DNA of 64,000 nucleotides from NCBI GenBank assembly GCA_030407005.1, contig JAUDYN010000010.1, positions 1 to 64,000 of the forward strand, in the 5' to 3' direction. The translations under genes were made by a program, and so were the position numbers. Numbering within the stretch: position 1 is the stretch's first letter; the number at the start of each line of letters is the position of its first letter. Source of the stretch: Desarmillaria ectypa (lineage: Eukaryota; Basidiomycota; Agaricomycetes; Agaricales; Physalacriaceae). This document shows positions 45,794 to 56,992 of this stretch, in pieces. The notes under the pieces are model-generated. The model was not told the DNA's origin, made no database searches, and saw only the letters and a program-made list of their open reading frames with translations.

Positions 45794-47722
45794 ATGCTCC
45801 TGACGAAGACACGGCCTGACGAGTGGATCTCAGCACGTCAAGTCAGATCTTCCTTCTCCTTTCCGGTCATCAGTCAGGTCGGAAAGTATACACTACAGAG
45901 TGAGCCGTTTGGACTGGGGTGGACCGCACAATCCATTGTTCAAATCCAACTCGTTGGTAGCGGCAAAAAATCCACTGGAAAATTACAGGCAGCTTGTAAT
46001 TTGTACGTTTTGCCAGGCTCGACACCTACCCCGCCTGGCTGTCTGTCTTTTCGTGCGTCGATTGGGTCGAAGCCCGAGCAGGCAAAGACAGTCAAAGCTC
46101 TGACTACCAAGAAAGCTTGCCTCGGAACGTTTATCCTGGCAGAATCCGAATTTCTGCGCAAGTTCCTGACCATCAGAATCATGGTCTCTTTCCCATACGA
46201 CGCCGCCCCCCAGGCCGCTTTTCCGAGAGTTACACCCCCGAAAAAGGTCACTCTCCCTGATGTTGTTCGTCCCTCCAATGCTCCTCCCGTCGAGGTCACT
46301 CCCCCCAATGATGCTCCTCCCTCCGATGTTCCCGTCGAGGTCGCTCTTCCAGACGTTGTACCCCCTGAGGAACCTCTCCCTCAGGTTGTTCGACCGGATC
46401 CCGTTCTTACGTATTGGTCAAGGGTTTTAAAAGCTATGAAGTCTACCCTCGACAATGATGGTAAACTACCCATTGATCTCAAATTCATGGTGCATACACG
46501 CATGTCGCCTCGTGGACGTATCGGCTTCCCGAGGGCGATCTTTGCGAGCAGTGCTCTAGTGGAGGGATACACGCCTTACCTGGATAAATGTATGCGCGTA
46601 ATTCTAACGAGTCGTACAGTTGCTGATATTTGATACTCTCAGACATAAATACGGGTGCAACGTTGGTCGATTTGGATTCCGATGATCACAAGGACACGGC
46701 GTGGGATGCGTATGATTATGACGCAGATAGTGATTTCGAGGAGGATGATAACGAACCAGATACGATGGATATTGATGCTACAATGACGCCTACAACAGGT
46801 GATTTTTTGTTCTGCTTGCAGCGCACGTACCAACTAATTCCCATTCGCTCGTGAGATTTTGATTTCGAAACCTTCGAACCAGCATACGAAGAGCCGGTTT
46901 CGCGCGACCCTCCGTTATCAACGCCAACAGAATCACCGATGCTGTTCCTGCCACGGTCACCGCCAGTGGCACAAACGGCACCAGTATCTCCTTTGGATGT
47001 CGACACGGCGCTGCCAACAGCGGAAAACATATCCGAGTCCTCTGATAGGCCGTCATCTCTGTTTTCATGCGGGGACGGCATCCGTGAAACGGACGCACAA
47101 GGACCAGCCCGTTTGGGGACCATCTGGCATGTTAAGGACACCGCGTATACGACGTAAGCTGCTTTCCTCGGAATCGTGACGGAGTCTGATCACGTCTCCT
47201 AGATGGAAAGCTCTTCTGGCCTACTTATACACTCAAGAAATATCCTTTGCATCTCTGAAGTCCAATGGGACTCCTCGAACCGCTACTAAAGATGCATGCT
47301 CACCGAAGTCTATGTATCGACTGGCTGTGAAGGTGGGAAATCTCCGTTTTAAAAACACGATTTCTATTGACTTCCCATCAGGCGGATCTTGACAGCCTTA
47401 AAGAACTAGCGTTCGAAAACATTCGTTCGCAGTTGACACCGAGCAATATCATCGCCGAAGTCTTCTCCAAGTTCACTCACCAGTATGCGGAATTCGTGTT
47501 TATTGGTGTCACAGTTTGGCGTCTCTGACAATTGCACTTAGGTACCCTGAAATACTTGATATGGAGGTTCGATACCTGCTCGATAAATTTACTAACCCTC
47601 TGGTGTATCCTCAGTGGGAAAGGAAAATGGAGGAGGTCGGGCGTGGCGCTTGTCCCCAGGGAGCTTCGGTGGTGAACCGGGTCATGCGTTGGACCCTATT
47701 GGAGCGGCCAATCTTCGGATGA
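45794..47722 (+). CDS. MATH-BTB-like protein, member 2 with proline-rich insert
   Basis: Six exons, join(45794..46589,46643..46798,46856..47153,47203..47332,47382..47482,47542..47722), 553 residues in phase. The N-terminal half is MATH-like (VRSSFSFPVISQVGKYTLQS, PFGLGWTAQ). A Pro/Val-rich insert follows, with loose repeats of LPDVV-P / VTPP / NAPP units, absent in members 1 and 3. The BTB half has LPIDLKFMVHTRMSPRGRIG, an acidic linker with DYDADSDFEEDDNEPDTMDI, WKALLAYLYTQEISF, CSPKSMYRLAVK, LAFENIRSQLTPSNIIAEVF and YPEILDMEVRYL. It is a likely Cul3 ubiquitin-ligase adaptor. The insert probably arose by tandem duplication of a short coding unit, since the DNA repeats with the protein. Confidence 0.8.
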
Positions 47723-48030
47723 GAATTTACGACCTCCTGCATGTTAAATTTTCATTAGCAACTTTGCAAATATTTATAGTGTCTTCAGTCTTAAAGCACG
47801 AGTCTAAGATCGGTTTTTAGTGTTTCACCGCCGATTACCAATGGCCCGCTGCAGACTCAACCATAACTTCCATTTACCTTACTACCATCATGTATCAAGG
47901 TCTCTGGCAGCAGCCTTCGATGCAGCCTTGCACTTTCTGGTATCATCCCTGGCTTTGATACAGGCATACGTCTTCTCTTGTTTGCATTTTTTTCTTCTTC
48001 GTTCGAAATATCTCCGCCGCTCGTCTTCAC
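47723..48030. other. Intergenic between MATH-BTB genes 2 and 3
   Basis: 3' flank of member 2. No gene seen before repeat copy 4. Confidence 0.4.
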
Positions 48031-48266
48031 CGTGTTGGAACTTGAGAGTTGAGCCGAGATGACGGCAATGCGGCATCGTGCCGAACTTGCTGATTAAGGG
48101 AGAAGAAAGAGGAAATTAGTAGAAGATTCCAGAAAATAGTATTTAGTATAAAAGTAGGTGCAGCAGTGTTACATGCGTTTGTAGAGCTCAGCCAAGCACG
48201 ATACTATTGACCTGGCATCGCGCATGTACTAACGGGGAACGAACTGATTCCCCCGTTTCACAGCAC
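48031..48266 (-). repeat. Dispersed repeat, copy 4 (full length)
   Basis: The reverse complement matches copies 1 and 2 from GTGAAACGGGGGAA and CAGTTCGTTCC, through CAATAGTATCGTGCTTGGCT, to CTTAATCAGCAAGTTCGGCA and CTCGGCTCAACTCTCAA. CpG sites are kept. It lies between MATH-BTB genes 2 and 3, possibly within the promoter of gene 3, whose ATG is at 48614. Confidence 0.75.
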
Positions 48267-48613
48267 ACCGAAATCTGGTCCAGGCTTTTCAATAAATAAT
48301 GACGCATGTGGGCACTGTATTGTCCGACTGACGGCGTCAGGATAGAAGCACGGAAACTACAAAGGACCTCCGTCCCGCATTCAGAGGCGTCGAACGTACG
48401 AACGCATTTCAAACAGATTTCCTCCGATGCATCGTAACTACACGTGGATATAACGCGAACGCGAAAGTCACCGTGCCCCTCTACCTGGACTTCTAATGCC
48501 ATCGACACGAAGGCCCACGAAGCAACGACGGGATTCCTCACGGAGAAATTGTTCATATAAGAGGTTCAGTTTCACCGTCAACGATACTTCGACCCCCAGT
48601 TTTCGCTAGCCAG

Positions 48614-50357
48614 ATGCTCATGAAAAGGAGCCGACCCGACAGATGGTTCTCATCTCCATCACTGCAGGTCAAGTCCTCTTTCTCTGTTCCGTTTATCAAA
48701 GAGGTTGGACAACACACGCTGAAAAGCGAGCCATTCGGATTAGGATGGATTGCAGAATGTTCCATTAAAGTCGACACTATCGGCGGCAAACGCGCTCCAA
48801 TGCAATCTCGGGCAACTTTCACCTTCTACATCCTGCCGAACTCCTCTGATCACACCTCTCTCGGAGATCTCTCTTTCCGCGCTTCATTTGCGTCCAAGGC
48901 CGAAACCTCGAAGATAGTTGGAAGTCTGACCAAGGGAGCTTTTCTCGTGAAGGCTACTTTGGCAGAATCAGATCCGATTTACAACTCGAACCTCACCCTC
49001 GAAGTTACGGCCATGCTCCCTTTTCGACCGAATCCCGCTCTTACGTCTTGGCCGAGGGTGTCTAAAACTATAACGTCCACCCTTGACCACAAGGGGATCC
49101 TGCCTGTCGATCTAAAGTTTATTCTATGCACGCGCATGTCACGTCGTGGACACATCGGTCATCCGAAGGCGATTTTTGCGAACAGTACACTCTTGGAGGG
49201 CTACTCGCCATATGTAAACAAATGTACGCACACCGTTCTCATGAGGGAAGACTACTGATACTTACTATTATTAGACATTAATACGGGCGCGAAGGCCGTC
49301 GACCTCGATTTAGATGATTGCAAGTCATCGATATGGAATGCATATGATTATGACGCGGATAGCGATTTCGACAAGGATGATAGTGATCAAGATACGTTGG
49401 ATATCGATGCTGCGCTGATGCAACATACGACAGGTAATTCCTCCATCTGCTTGCAGCGTAAATATTAACCATCAGAATCACCGTGGTCAGATTTTACTCG
49501 TCAAAACATTCAACCAGCATATGAGGTGCTGCTTTCCCCAGTCCGTCCTTCAAACTCCCCCTTGATAATGTTTTTCTACAGGAGTCACCACCGCGGACTG
49601 CATCAGCATCTGTGCCGATAGACGTCCTTGACTCACGAGCAGAAGAAACAATGGCCGAGCCCATTGATACAGTGTTATTGCCGGATTCGTACGGAAACCA
49701 AATCTACAAAGCGGATGTAAAAGCTGCGGAGCGCCTCGGGTTTGTCTGGCATGTCAACGACGCTGCGTATAAGACGTACGTCGCTTTTATTGGATTCTTG
49801 ATGCATTCTAATCATATCCACCAGCTGGAAAGCTCTTCTGGCATATTTGTACACTCACGAAATTTCCTTTGCGTCGCTCAAGTCCAGTGGATTGTCTCGA
49901 GCCGCGACTGGGGACGCATGCTCGCCGAAGTCGATGTATCGCTTGGCTGTGAAGGTGGGTAAACGCATTTACCAAGGCGTTGCTTCCTCTGATTTCCCGT
50001 TAGGCTGACCTTGAAAGTCTCAAAAATCTTGCATTCGAAAATATTCGTTCGCAGTTGACGCCGAGTAATGTCATTGCTGAGGTGTTCTCCAAGTTCACTA
50101 GCCAGTATGTGGGATACTTATGTTCTCATTAACCTTTAACGATGGTCACTAGATACCCCAAAATACTTGACATGGAGGTCAAGTACCTGGTTGACAACTT
50201 CTCTGACCCGCTGGTATATCCTCAGTGGAGGAGTAAAATGGAGGAGATTGGGCGCGGAGCGTGCCCAGGAGGAACGGCGGTTATGAACCGGGTTATGTAT
50301 CTGGCTTTGTTGGAACGAGCCCCGGCTTCAGGCGGGAAAGGATCTCTGGCTTGTTGA
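48614..50357 (+). CDS. MATH-BTB-like protein, member 3
   Basis: Seven exons, join(48614..49223,49275..49433,49491..49540,49582..49775,49825..49954,50004..50104,50153..50357), 482 residues in phase. Closest to member 2: HTLKSEPFGLGWIAE, LPVDLKFILCTRMSRRGHIG, NAYDYDADSDFDKDDSD, WKALLAYLYTHEISFASLKS, CSPKSMYRLAVK, LAFENIRSQLTPSNVIAEVF and YPKILDMEVKYL. It lacks the proline-rich insert of member 2. A 41-nt intron (49541-49581) sits where member 2 has continuous coding sequence; without it the frame would be lost, so either coding sequence became an intron or the copy is frameshifted. All other junctions match member 2. Likely Cul3 adaptor, tandem duplicate of member 2. Confidence 0.78.
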
Positions 50358-52647
50358 TCATTTATTGGAACCGTAGTTAAATGACGTTGCACTCTGGCAG
50401 TTTCGGGGTGACTGGCTCACGTCGATCAAAATGGGAGATGAAATTTTACACCAAGGAATTTGACCTCAGAAAATTAAATCTGTCGTGGCTCGGCCTCACC
50501 GGTTACCATTAAAAGGAATTCCGGCTCATTTTGCGGTATATAGAAACAGCTTTTTAAACAATTTACTAGGTTCTCGATATGTGGGACTGCCCTCGCTCAG
50601 TTATAAAAAGGCATGTCGTCATACGGCTACGTGATGCCGGTTTTTATGAGCCACATTAGGTGGGCAAATTGGCAGTATTGCGCAACAGTTCGAATCCTGG
50701 GGACCAGACGCGACACGTCTGTGGCGTGGAAATTCGATCACGAGGTCCAATTGTGCCGACGGCTCGATCCAATGTCGTTCCCTCGACCTGTACCACGATG
50801 ACTGCACCAAAGTAGACCTGTTGGCCAAGGATTCGAACCTGATGCATCTGGTAAGCATGATATGAGATTTTCTGCTCTTCTATAGTATCGATTAGACTTA
50901 GGAAGTTTTGACTGAACGGCACTGGGCGAGACTGGCATCGACGAGCTGGTGCTTGGAACTGTGAATGTATGGGGACTTTTCTTTGTCAATCTGGATCTTC
51001 ATATCCCTGCAGAAGTTCTATCACGTTCTCGTACATGCTGTTCGCTTGAGCGTTGCGCTAGTTATTCCAGAAAGCCGTACCTCCCTGTTTAACAGGTATT
51101 GCATCGTCTCGACTTCGAGTGAGATGTTAGCTGCACGTTTCCGTCCAGATAATTAACGTTATTACCCAGAGAACTGCCTCTGTTTTCATACCCGACGTCG
51201 TTCCAACCGCACTGCCACGGTGGTATGAGACCAAGATAAATCGCATGTCTCATCTAGTGCGTTCCCGGATGCGCTACGTTTAGGTTCGTGTTCTCTATAC
51301 AACGATGAAGACATCCACCAACCTTGCTTTTCGTTAGACTGATATTCTATGCGATCATTTCGATCGAGATCCACCAACTATGACTATATCGGACTGTTCA
51401 TGTTCAAGCAAAAGCACTGCTGCAGGGGCTGTTGAAGCCCTTTTCTCTATTGCCCCGAAGCCAACTGGGCGCTGTTCCTTTGCCGCACTCACATTACAAG
51501 CCAATGAATCATGCCGGACTGACATCCAGCGAACAATGGGCACCAGCGCAGGGTAAAGAGGTGGTCATCAATTGCCGCCCTAGTGTTTCCCAGCTTTCGG
51601 ATAATCTAAGGATATTCAAACCATGCATAGTCCGAATTGGGAGGTAGTAAACATCCAAAAATTGTAGATCCCGAGTTCTATGCGAAGCAGAGTATTGTGA
51701 CATTGAAGATTTGATCATCCAACGTCCATCTTTACTGCGCTCCACTCCTTTTCTCTGTCTTTTCCTGTCATTTCTTCCTTCACTCCCCGGCAGGCTACTG
51801 TCATTTACCAGCTTCTGCGTTTATTGGTTATATTGTACCGGGAAAATTGTAAGTGCTTCAACATTTAAGTGACCACTTCTTCCTCGTGCTCGTCCACTGT
51901 CCAATGCAGATTCCTCCCCAGTTAACCGTCTCAATATTACATGCCGAGTGGCGTCAGCCACACCACACGCACAACCGATTTCATTTTGGCTGATCTTCAT
52001 GAAGGCTTATGAAATTCCCAGTCTTCGGCCAGCAACATTTCATCACCGAGGCCTCCGCAATCAGTATGTCGATTTTGGTTCCGTTGTTGAATCTGTCTAA
52101 TACTCGACGGCGTGTAGATATTTGCCATAAATCTTAGCGGAATATCGTAAGTGGCCACGCCTTGAAGTACCCTTAATTAAATACAGGTTCCAGACTGTGG
52201 ATGGGGTTTCGAAAGGGCCATAGGCGCTTAGCTGATGTTAGAAAATTCAATGAAGATGGATGTTGGTATGTTCATCCTCCATCTATCAACAGACCTCTTG
52301 AATTTGTTCCTGAAGACGTCCCACGTTCGTTCAACATCTACACGTAATTCTCGTAAACAACGGAACAGAGTATTTTGGCTACGGAGAAACTTTGGGAGAA
52401 GGAAGAATCAAAAGATTAGTTTAACGTATCCATCTACAAAGCTCCGACGAACCTTTGAAGCAGCCGCGAGACGCTGCAGGCCGGGTTGATCAAAAAGATC
52501 AAAGATGGCAAGTCAGGCCCAACAGAACGGCTATTGCGGCGAATTCCTTAGGCCCATCAGGCTTAGCTAATCTTCTCTTCATGCTTCACACGGCAGCAGC
52601 AAAAAAAGTAACGACGCACATCTCCGCCTCTTTCACGACACAGCACG
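50358..52647. other. Gene-free stretch of about 2.3 kb
   Basis: No convincing gene on either strand. tRNA-like GTTCGAATCC boxes at about 50688 (plus) and 50830 (minus) lack the other tRNA arms. The piece at 50502-50546 resembles 26955-26998. A minus-strand frame at 51186-51377 has SLYREHEP, like the SLYREYQS end of MATH-BTB member 1, but the match is short. Confidence 0.4.
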
Positions 52648-55303
52648 ATGGCCACACATTTCCTGGGGCTCGAGCTCGCGACAGATCAGCTCCGAGCATG
52701 TATTCTCGATGAAAAGCAAGAGCTGGTTGGCGTCGAGCGAGTCGACTTTGACACCGAACTCAGCGAGTACCAAACGCAGGGGGGGATATTCACGACGCCT
52801 GGTGAGGCATACACAACCCCGGTAGAGATGTGGGTAAAGGCCCTAGGTATGCATCCGGTCCATCTTCCAACAAAATAATTACCACCAACGGAAGCAAATT
52901 GTGCTGTTCACGTGTTACAGATATCCTACTTGCAAAGCTCGCCTCGTCATACAAAATCAAGGACATCAAGGCAATATCAGGCTGTGCGCAGCAGGCACTC
53001 GTATGGTGGAAATCGACGCCGTTGCCTGCGCTGTCATCCTTGGATCCGGGGCTACCTCTGCCTGCGCACTTTCCCGCGGCGTCGTTCTCGTTGCCGCATA
53101 CGCCGACGTCGCAGGATAACTCTTCGCACCCTCATGCGCTGGCCATTGAGAGCACGCTTGGAGGGGCGGATACGATGGCGCGACGCGTCGGGATCAGTGC
53201 CGGTGGGAATGCGTCGATGCTCGCGGCGCAGATGTTCCGGGTACGGGAGATGTGGGCGAAAGAGGTCTGGGTACGTACGGGAAGGGTGCAAGTTGCAAGT
53301 AAATTTTTGGAGAGTCTGGTTGGTGGTAAGTGGGCGGGTATTGGCGAGGCAGAGGCATACCTGAGTGGGATGTGGAATGTGCAAAATGGAATATGGGACG
53401 AGGGCGTGTTGGATATCGTCGGTGGGAGCAGGGAGGAGGGCCGTCGGGTACGTGGTTGGTTAGGTGACGTTGACGTTAACGGTGGCGGTAGAAAAGCGGG
53501 ATACGTGTCGCGGTATTTGGTCGACAGATACGGCTTTGATCCTGGTATTTTTTAAATTTATTCGCATTACTCTGTAGCGAAAAAAATGCTTATTTTTCTT
53601 TCCTCTAGAAACTATCCTCACTCCCTTTACATCCGATACACTCTCGACCTTTGTTTCTGTTTGTCCTTCCCAGTCAGATGCTGTTCTTTCTTTCGGTCCC
53701 ACGGATACATTAATGGCTCGGGCACACACGTACATTCCCTCGCCAATATACAATATCGTTCCTCATCCGTACCAAGAACCTGGAGATAAGAAAAAGTATA
53801 TTGTGATGTTGAACAGCCGGTACGCATGTTTGGCACCCGCTTCGCGCAACTCTAATGTTCCTGTAGAAATGGAGATGTATCGCGCGCCCTCGCCCGTGAT
53901 ATGTATACGAAGAGCTGGAGTGCATTTGACAGGCTTGTTGCCATCGTGCCTCCAGGTGGGTCAATAGGGTGAGTACCCACACTTGGATAGGAGCTGTGTT
54001 TTTACACAGGATACCGGTCCTTGACAACGTTTGTTGTCCTTCTGATCCAAAGAACGAAATGGAAATACGACTTTTGTTTTTCATTTTGTTCTAGATCTCA
54101 AGAAATGGACGTGGAAAATGCGGTCCCATCGAGGTGTCTCCATCATATGTTGTCTTCAGTTCTGACCAACTTGTCTTTACAGTCTCGACGATAAACTGTT
54201 CTCTTTCTGGCATTTACAGCCAGACACGCCTCCATTCACACACAGCAAGGGTGTGCACCGGTTTGAAACGGGTATCAAGGTCAACGAGTTCCGCGACCTT
54301 CGCGCCAATCCCAGATGTTTGGTCGAGTCACAGGTCATGGGAATGCGAGTACGGTGGGGCCGTGCGGTTGCCTTGGGAGTGTTTGGAGAGGTCAAGTTGC
54401 CACCCAAGCCCCCATTGCCGCCCGGCCAAATGCAACTTCCATCACCGATACCTTTCGATCTGTACCAAACTTCGTACCCTCATCTCCCTTCCCGCATTCT
54501 CTGTACCGGAGCGGCGACAAACTTTCCCAGCATAGCCAATTTGGTGTGTGATGTATTTGGGAAGCCCGTTTATGTGTGCTTGAGCCAGGTATGTTGTTCT
54601 CATGCGCTGGCGCCTTGGTCTTGTGCTTACGAACCCCCAGATCGACTCGGCACAAATCTCTCCCCACCGGAACGCGCCCGCTCGGGGATTCCCTGGGCGT
54701 GCGGCCGTCGGTGTAGCGCTCGTCGCAAAGTGGGTATGGGGAAAGGAGAAAGAGAACCGAGCAGGGTCAAGAGCCGGCTCGCCGTTCATCCCTCCATCGT
54801 TCGAGGAGGACACGCGCAAGGTGTTCGCTAGACGCTGGACCGAGAGCGGCGGTGTCTGGGCGCGGACCAACGTTAGCAGCAGTGCTGGCGGGCCGCAAAC
54901 ACAGGTACCAACGATCCGGAACGTCCTCCGAGGCGGCACCACGTTGGGCACGTCGATCGTCATGGAAGAGGAAGAGGAAGAGGAGAATTACTTTTTAAAC
55001 GGAGGGACGAACGCGTATATGTATCCAAACTCGCAGGCTCCGATGATCTCGACGCCTACGACGCCCACGGGTACGATGGCGCTGACGCCGATTTCGGCGT
55101 TGCCCATTGTTTACCCGCCTGAGATGGCTACCCTCGTGCCGCCGTCGGCGTCTTTACCCGCTGGGGAGCAGATGCCGGATTTGGACCTAGCGCAGATCGG
55201 GCTCGCGAGGGTGGCTGACCCTGATTTTGATTCATTCTTGGGGTACGCGAGTATCGTGTGGGAGTACGTCCGTCTGGAGAGTATCATCGTAAAGGGAGGT
55301 TGA
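52648..55303 (+). CDS. Xylulokinase-like FGGY-family carbohydrate kinase lacking the QQH histidine
   Basis: Six exons, join(52648..52846,52921..53544,53609..53819,53867..53968,54183..54588,54641..55303), 734 residues in phase. Fungal D-xylulose kinase landmarks follow in order: THFLGLELATDQLRA, SGCAQQALVWW, WNVQNGIWDEGVLDIVGG, VDRYGFDP, LTPFTSDTLSTFVS, SFGPTDTLM, IPSPIYNIVPHPYQ, ARDMYTKSWSAFDRLV, FETGIKVNEFRDLRANPRCL, CTGAATNFPSIANLV and, at the end, ADPDFDSFLGYASIV. The family phosphorylates xylulose to feed the pentose phosphate pathway. The usual QQHGSVYW motif is one residue shorter here: the sugar-binding histidine is missing as if one codon were deleted. The GDN motif around the catalytic Asp is SDT. 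The protein is longer than typical (about 560-600) because of a C-terminal insert with an EEEEEEEN run. Intron 4 (214 nt) is unusually long. Confidence 0.85.
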
Positions 55304-55914
55304 TGAATAAGGGACTGGTTTTTTTTTACATATATTTTCAATGCTTTTCGCTGTCTATATTACTCTTACCTATATTCCCATCGCTTTAGGATACCATACC
55401 CTTCCTCGCTCGCCTTGCTCTTCGCTTTCTTTCTTGCTCTATGCAAAACAGACAACTCGGATTTGGTTGGATTATGGTACAATCATATCATAGTTATAAA
55501 ATACGTATAGTAAATAGGTAGTGTACACAAAAATGGTTCATCCTGTAACGGAAGAATACAGATCGAGGGTGGGGAAAATAAGCATTGGGAAGGTGCTTCT
55601 TTCCCGTCTTTGGTCAACCCATCTGGAATGCCACTCCTGTCATGCCTGAGTTTCTGCACGACGGAGATGCATAGTGGCACTGAAAAAATTTCCGTTCAGT
55701 CAGAAATAGAATTCTACCCGCTAAAATCTGATTTCCAACATGTCTAAGGAAACTTTTTTTTTTTTAGCTCTGCGATCCATTTCGTTAATCCTAAATTCCC
55801 TTCGGCCCGACATCATTGGGGTCAGGAGTGTGCATCTTTCCCCCAGGTAACGCCCACGTGATCGGAAGCAAAAAGGACGTCCCTCCCATGACTCGATGAC
55901 ATCATCCCCCAACC
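55304..55914. other. Intergenic, no gene seen
   Basis: 3' flank of the kinase and promoter of the ankyrin gene; contains a run of T near 55755-55770. Confidence 0.45.
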
Positions 55915-56349
55915 ATGTCCCTTCCTCCCGCAACCATCGAATTCGCCCACCGCATGTTCTCCGCCGCCAGAAACGGCGACGCCTCCGCCCTCGTTCCAGC
56001 CATCAACGCAGGACTACCACCCAACCTCACCAACCCCGAGGGAAACACCCTCCTCATGCTCGCCGCGTACGCGGGGCACCACGACCTCGCCAGGGAACTG
56101 ATATCCCTCGGAGCTGATCCCAATCGCCTGAACGATCGCGGGCAGAGTATAGTCGCTGGGGCGGTGTTTAAGGGTCATGGGGATACGGTCAAGGTGCTGG
56201 TGGAGGCTGGAGCGGATCCGAGAGCGGGGAGGCCGACGGCGGTTGAGGTGGCGTATATGTTTGGGAGAAAGGATTTGATGGATGTGTTGGGCGCGAGGGA
56301 GGGGGATGTTAGTGAGGACGTCCCACGGCCGGTTACTGAGTTCTCTTAG
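55915..56349 (+). CDS. Small ankyrin-repeat protein
   Basis: A single-exon frame of 144 residues. Ankyrin repeats are visible: NPEGNTLLMLAAYAGHHDLA with RELISLGADPN, then NDRGQSIVAGAVFKGHGDTV with KVLVEAGADPR, then a degenerate third unit with AVEVAYMFGRKDLMDVLG. These give about three repeats preceded by a helix (EFAHRMFSAARNGDASALV). Small proteins of this type are widespread in fungi, probably as binding modules; no partner can be named. The frame has strong G/C bias at third positions and no introns. Confidence 0.85.
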   Translation: MSLPPATIEFAHRMFSAARNGDASALVPAINAGLPPNLTNPEGNTLLMLAAYAGHHDLARELISLGADPNRLNDRGQSIVAGAVFKGHGDTVKVLVEAGADPRAGRPTAVEVAYMFGRKDLMDVLGAREGDVSEDVPRPVTEFS

Positions 56350-56598
56350 TTCATAGAGTGCCTTGGAGTACGTTTGGGCATTTGGGATGATATATGAGTA
56401 ACCGGGACTGTTTTGCTACGGTTAAGATTATAAAATGTACACGAGGAATTGTAGTTGAAGGCATAAGGCTAAAGATTTGTACAGACTTGTGAGCAAGAGT
56501 ACCATAACATGAAGTTGTTTCATGGTCTTGTAGCAGCTCTTTAATACTTGCATATATAACTATGCAGACTACAACTTGTAGCACTGGATTAAAAACAA
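56350..56598. other. 3' flank of the ankyrin gene
   Basis: AT-rich, no gene seen. Confidence 0.4.
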
Positions 56599-56771
56599 TG
56601 TACTTTTACCTATGAATACATAGAAAATACGTAAAGTTTTTTTCACTGTTTTTTTACTGGAAAAGGTACTAAAAGTATTTATACTCTGCAAGATTTGCCA
56701 AATACAGTTATACCGTTTTTCTACAAAAATACTAAGAAAAAACTTTGCGTATTTAGGGGTAAAAATACTTG
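56599..56771. mobile_element. Palindromic MITE-like element
   Basis: The left arm (TGTACTTTTACC, then AATACGTAAAGTTTTTTTC) and the reverse complement of the right arm (AAGTATTTTTACC, then AATACGCAAAGTTTTTTC) match over most of about 36 positions, with a short extra piece in the left arm. The whole is about 170 bp, very AT-rich and non-coding, as expected for a miniature inverted-repeat element. I could not identify a target-site duplication, so the boundaries are approximate and a simple AT-rich hairpin is an alternative. Confidence 0.5.
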
Positions 56772-56992
56772 AATTTTAGTGCAGTGTAGCCAATGAATTT
56801 GCCGTTAACAGTAACGGTTTTGTAGACGGCGAAAGAAGGATCAAACTTCACCATACTTTACCCCCGATTTTAAGAAGTCGAAAGAGGTTCCGAGAAGCTC
56901 CAACGTTCGCCTCCACATTGTTACAGTTTTGTGTAAATCCATCCTATCATTATATGAACATGAAGTAAAATTAGTACCTGAATGCAGATTCA

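Noticed and set aside
50640..50850. tRNA genes suggested by GTTCGAATCC boxes
   Set aside because: The T-arm stems do not pair well and I could not find a matching D-arm, anticodon stem or acceptor stem on either strand.
51186..51377. Fragment of a fourth MATH-BTB gene (SLYREHEP)
   Set aside because: The similarity to the end of member 1 covers only about eight residues and 14 bases, with nothing flanking it.
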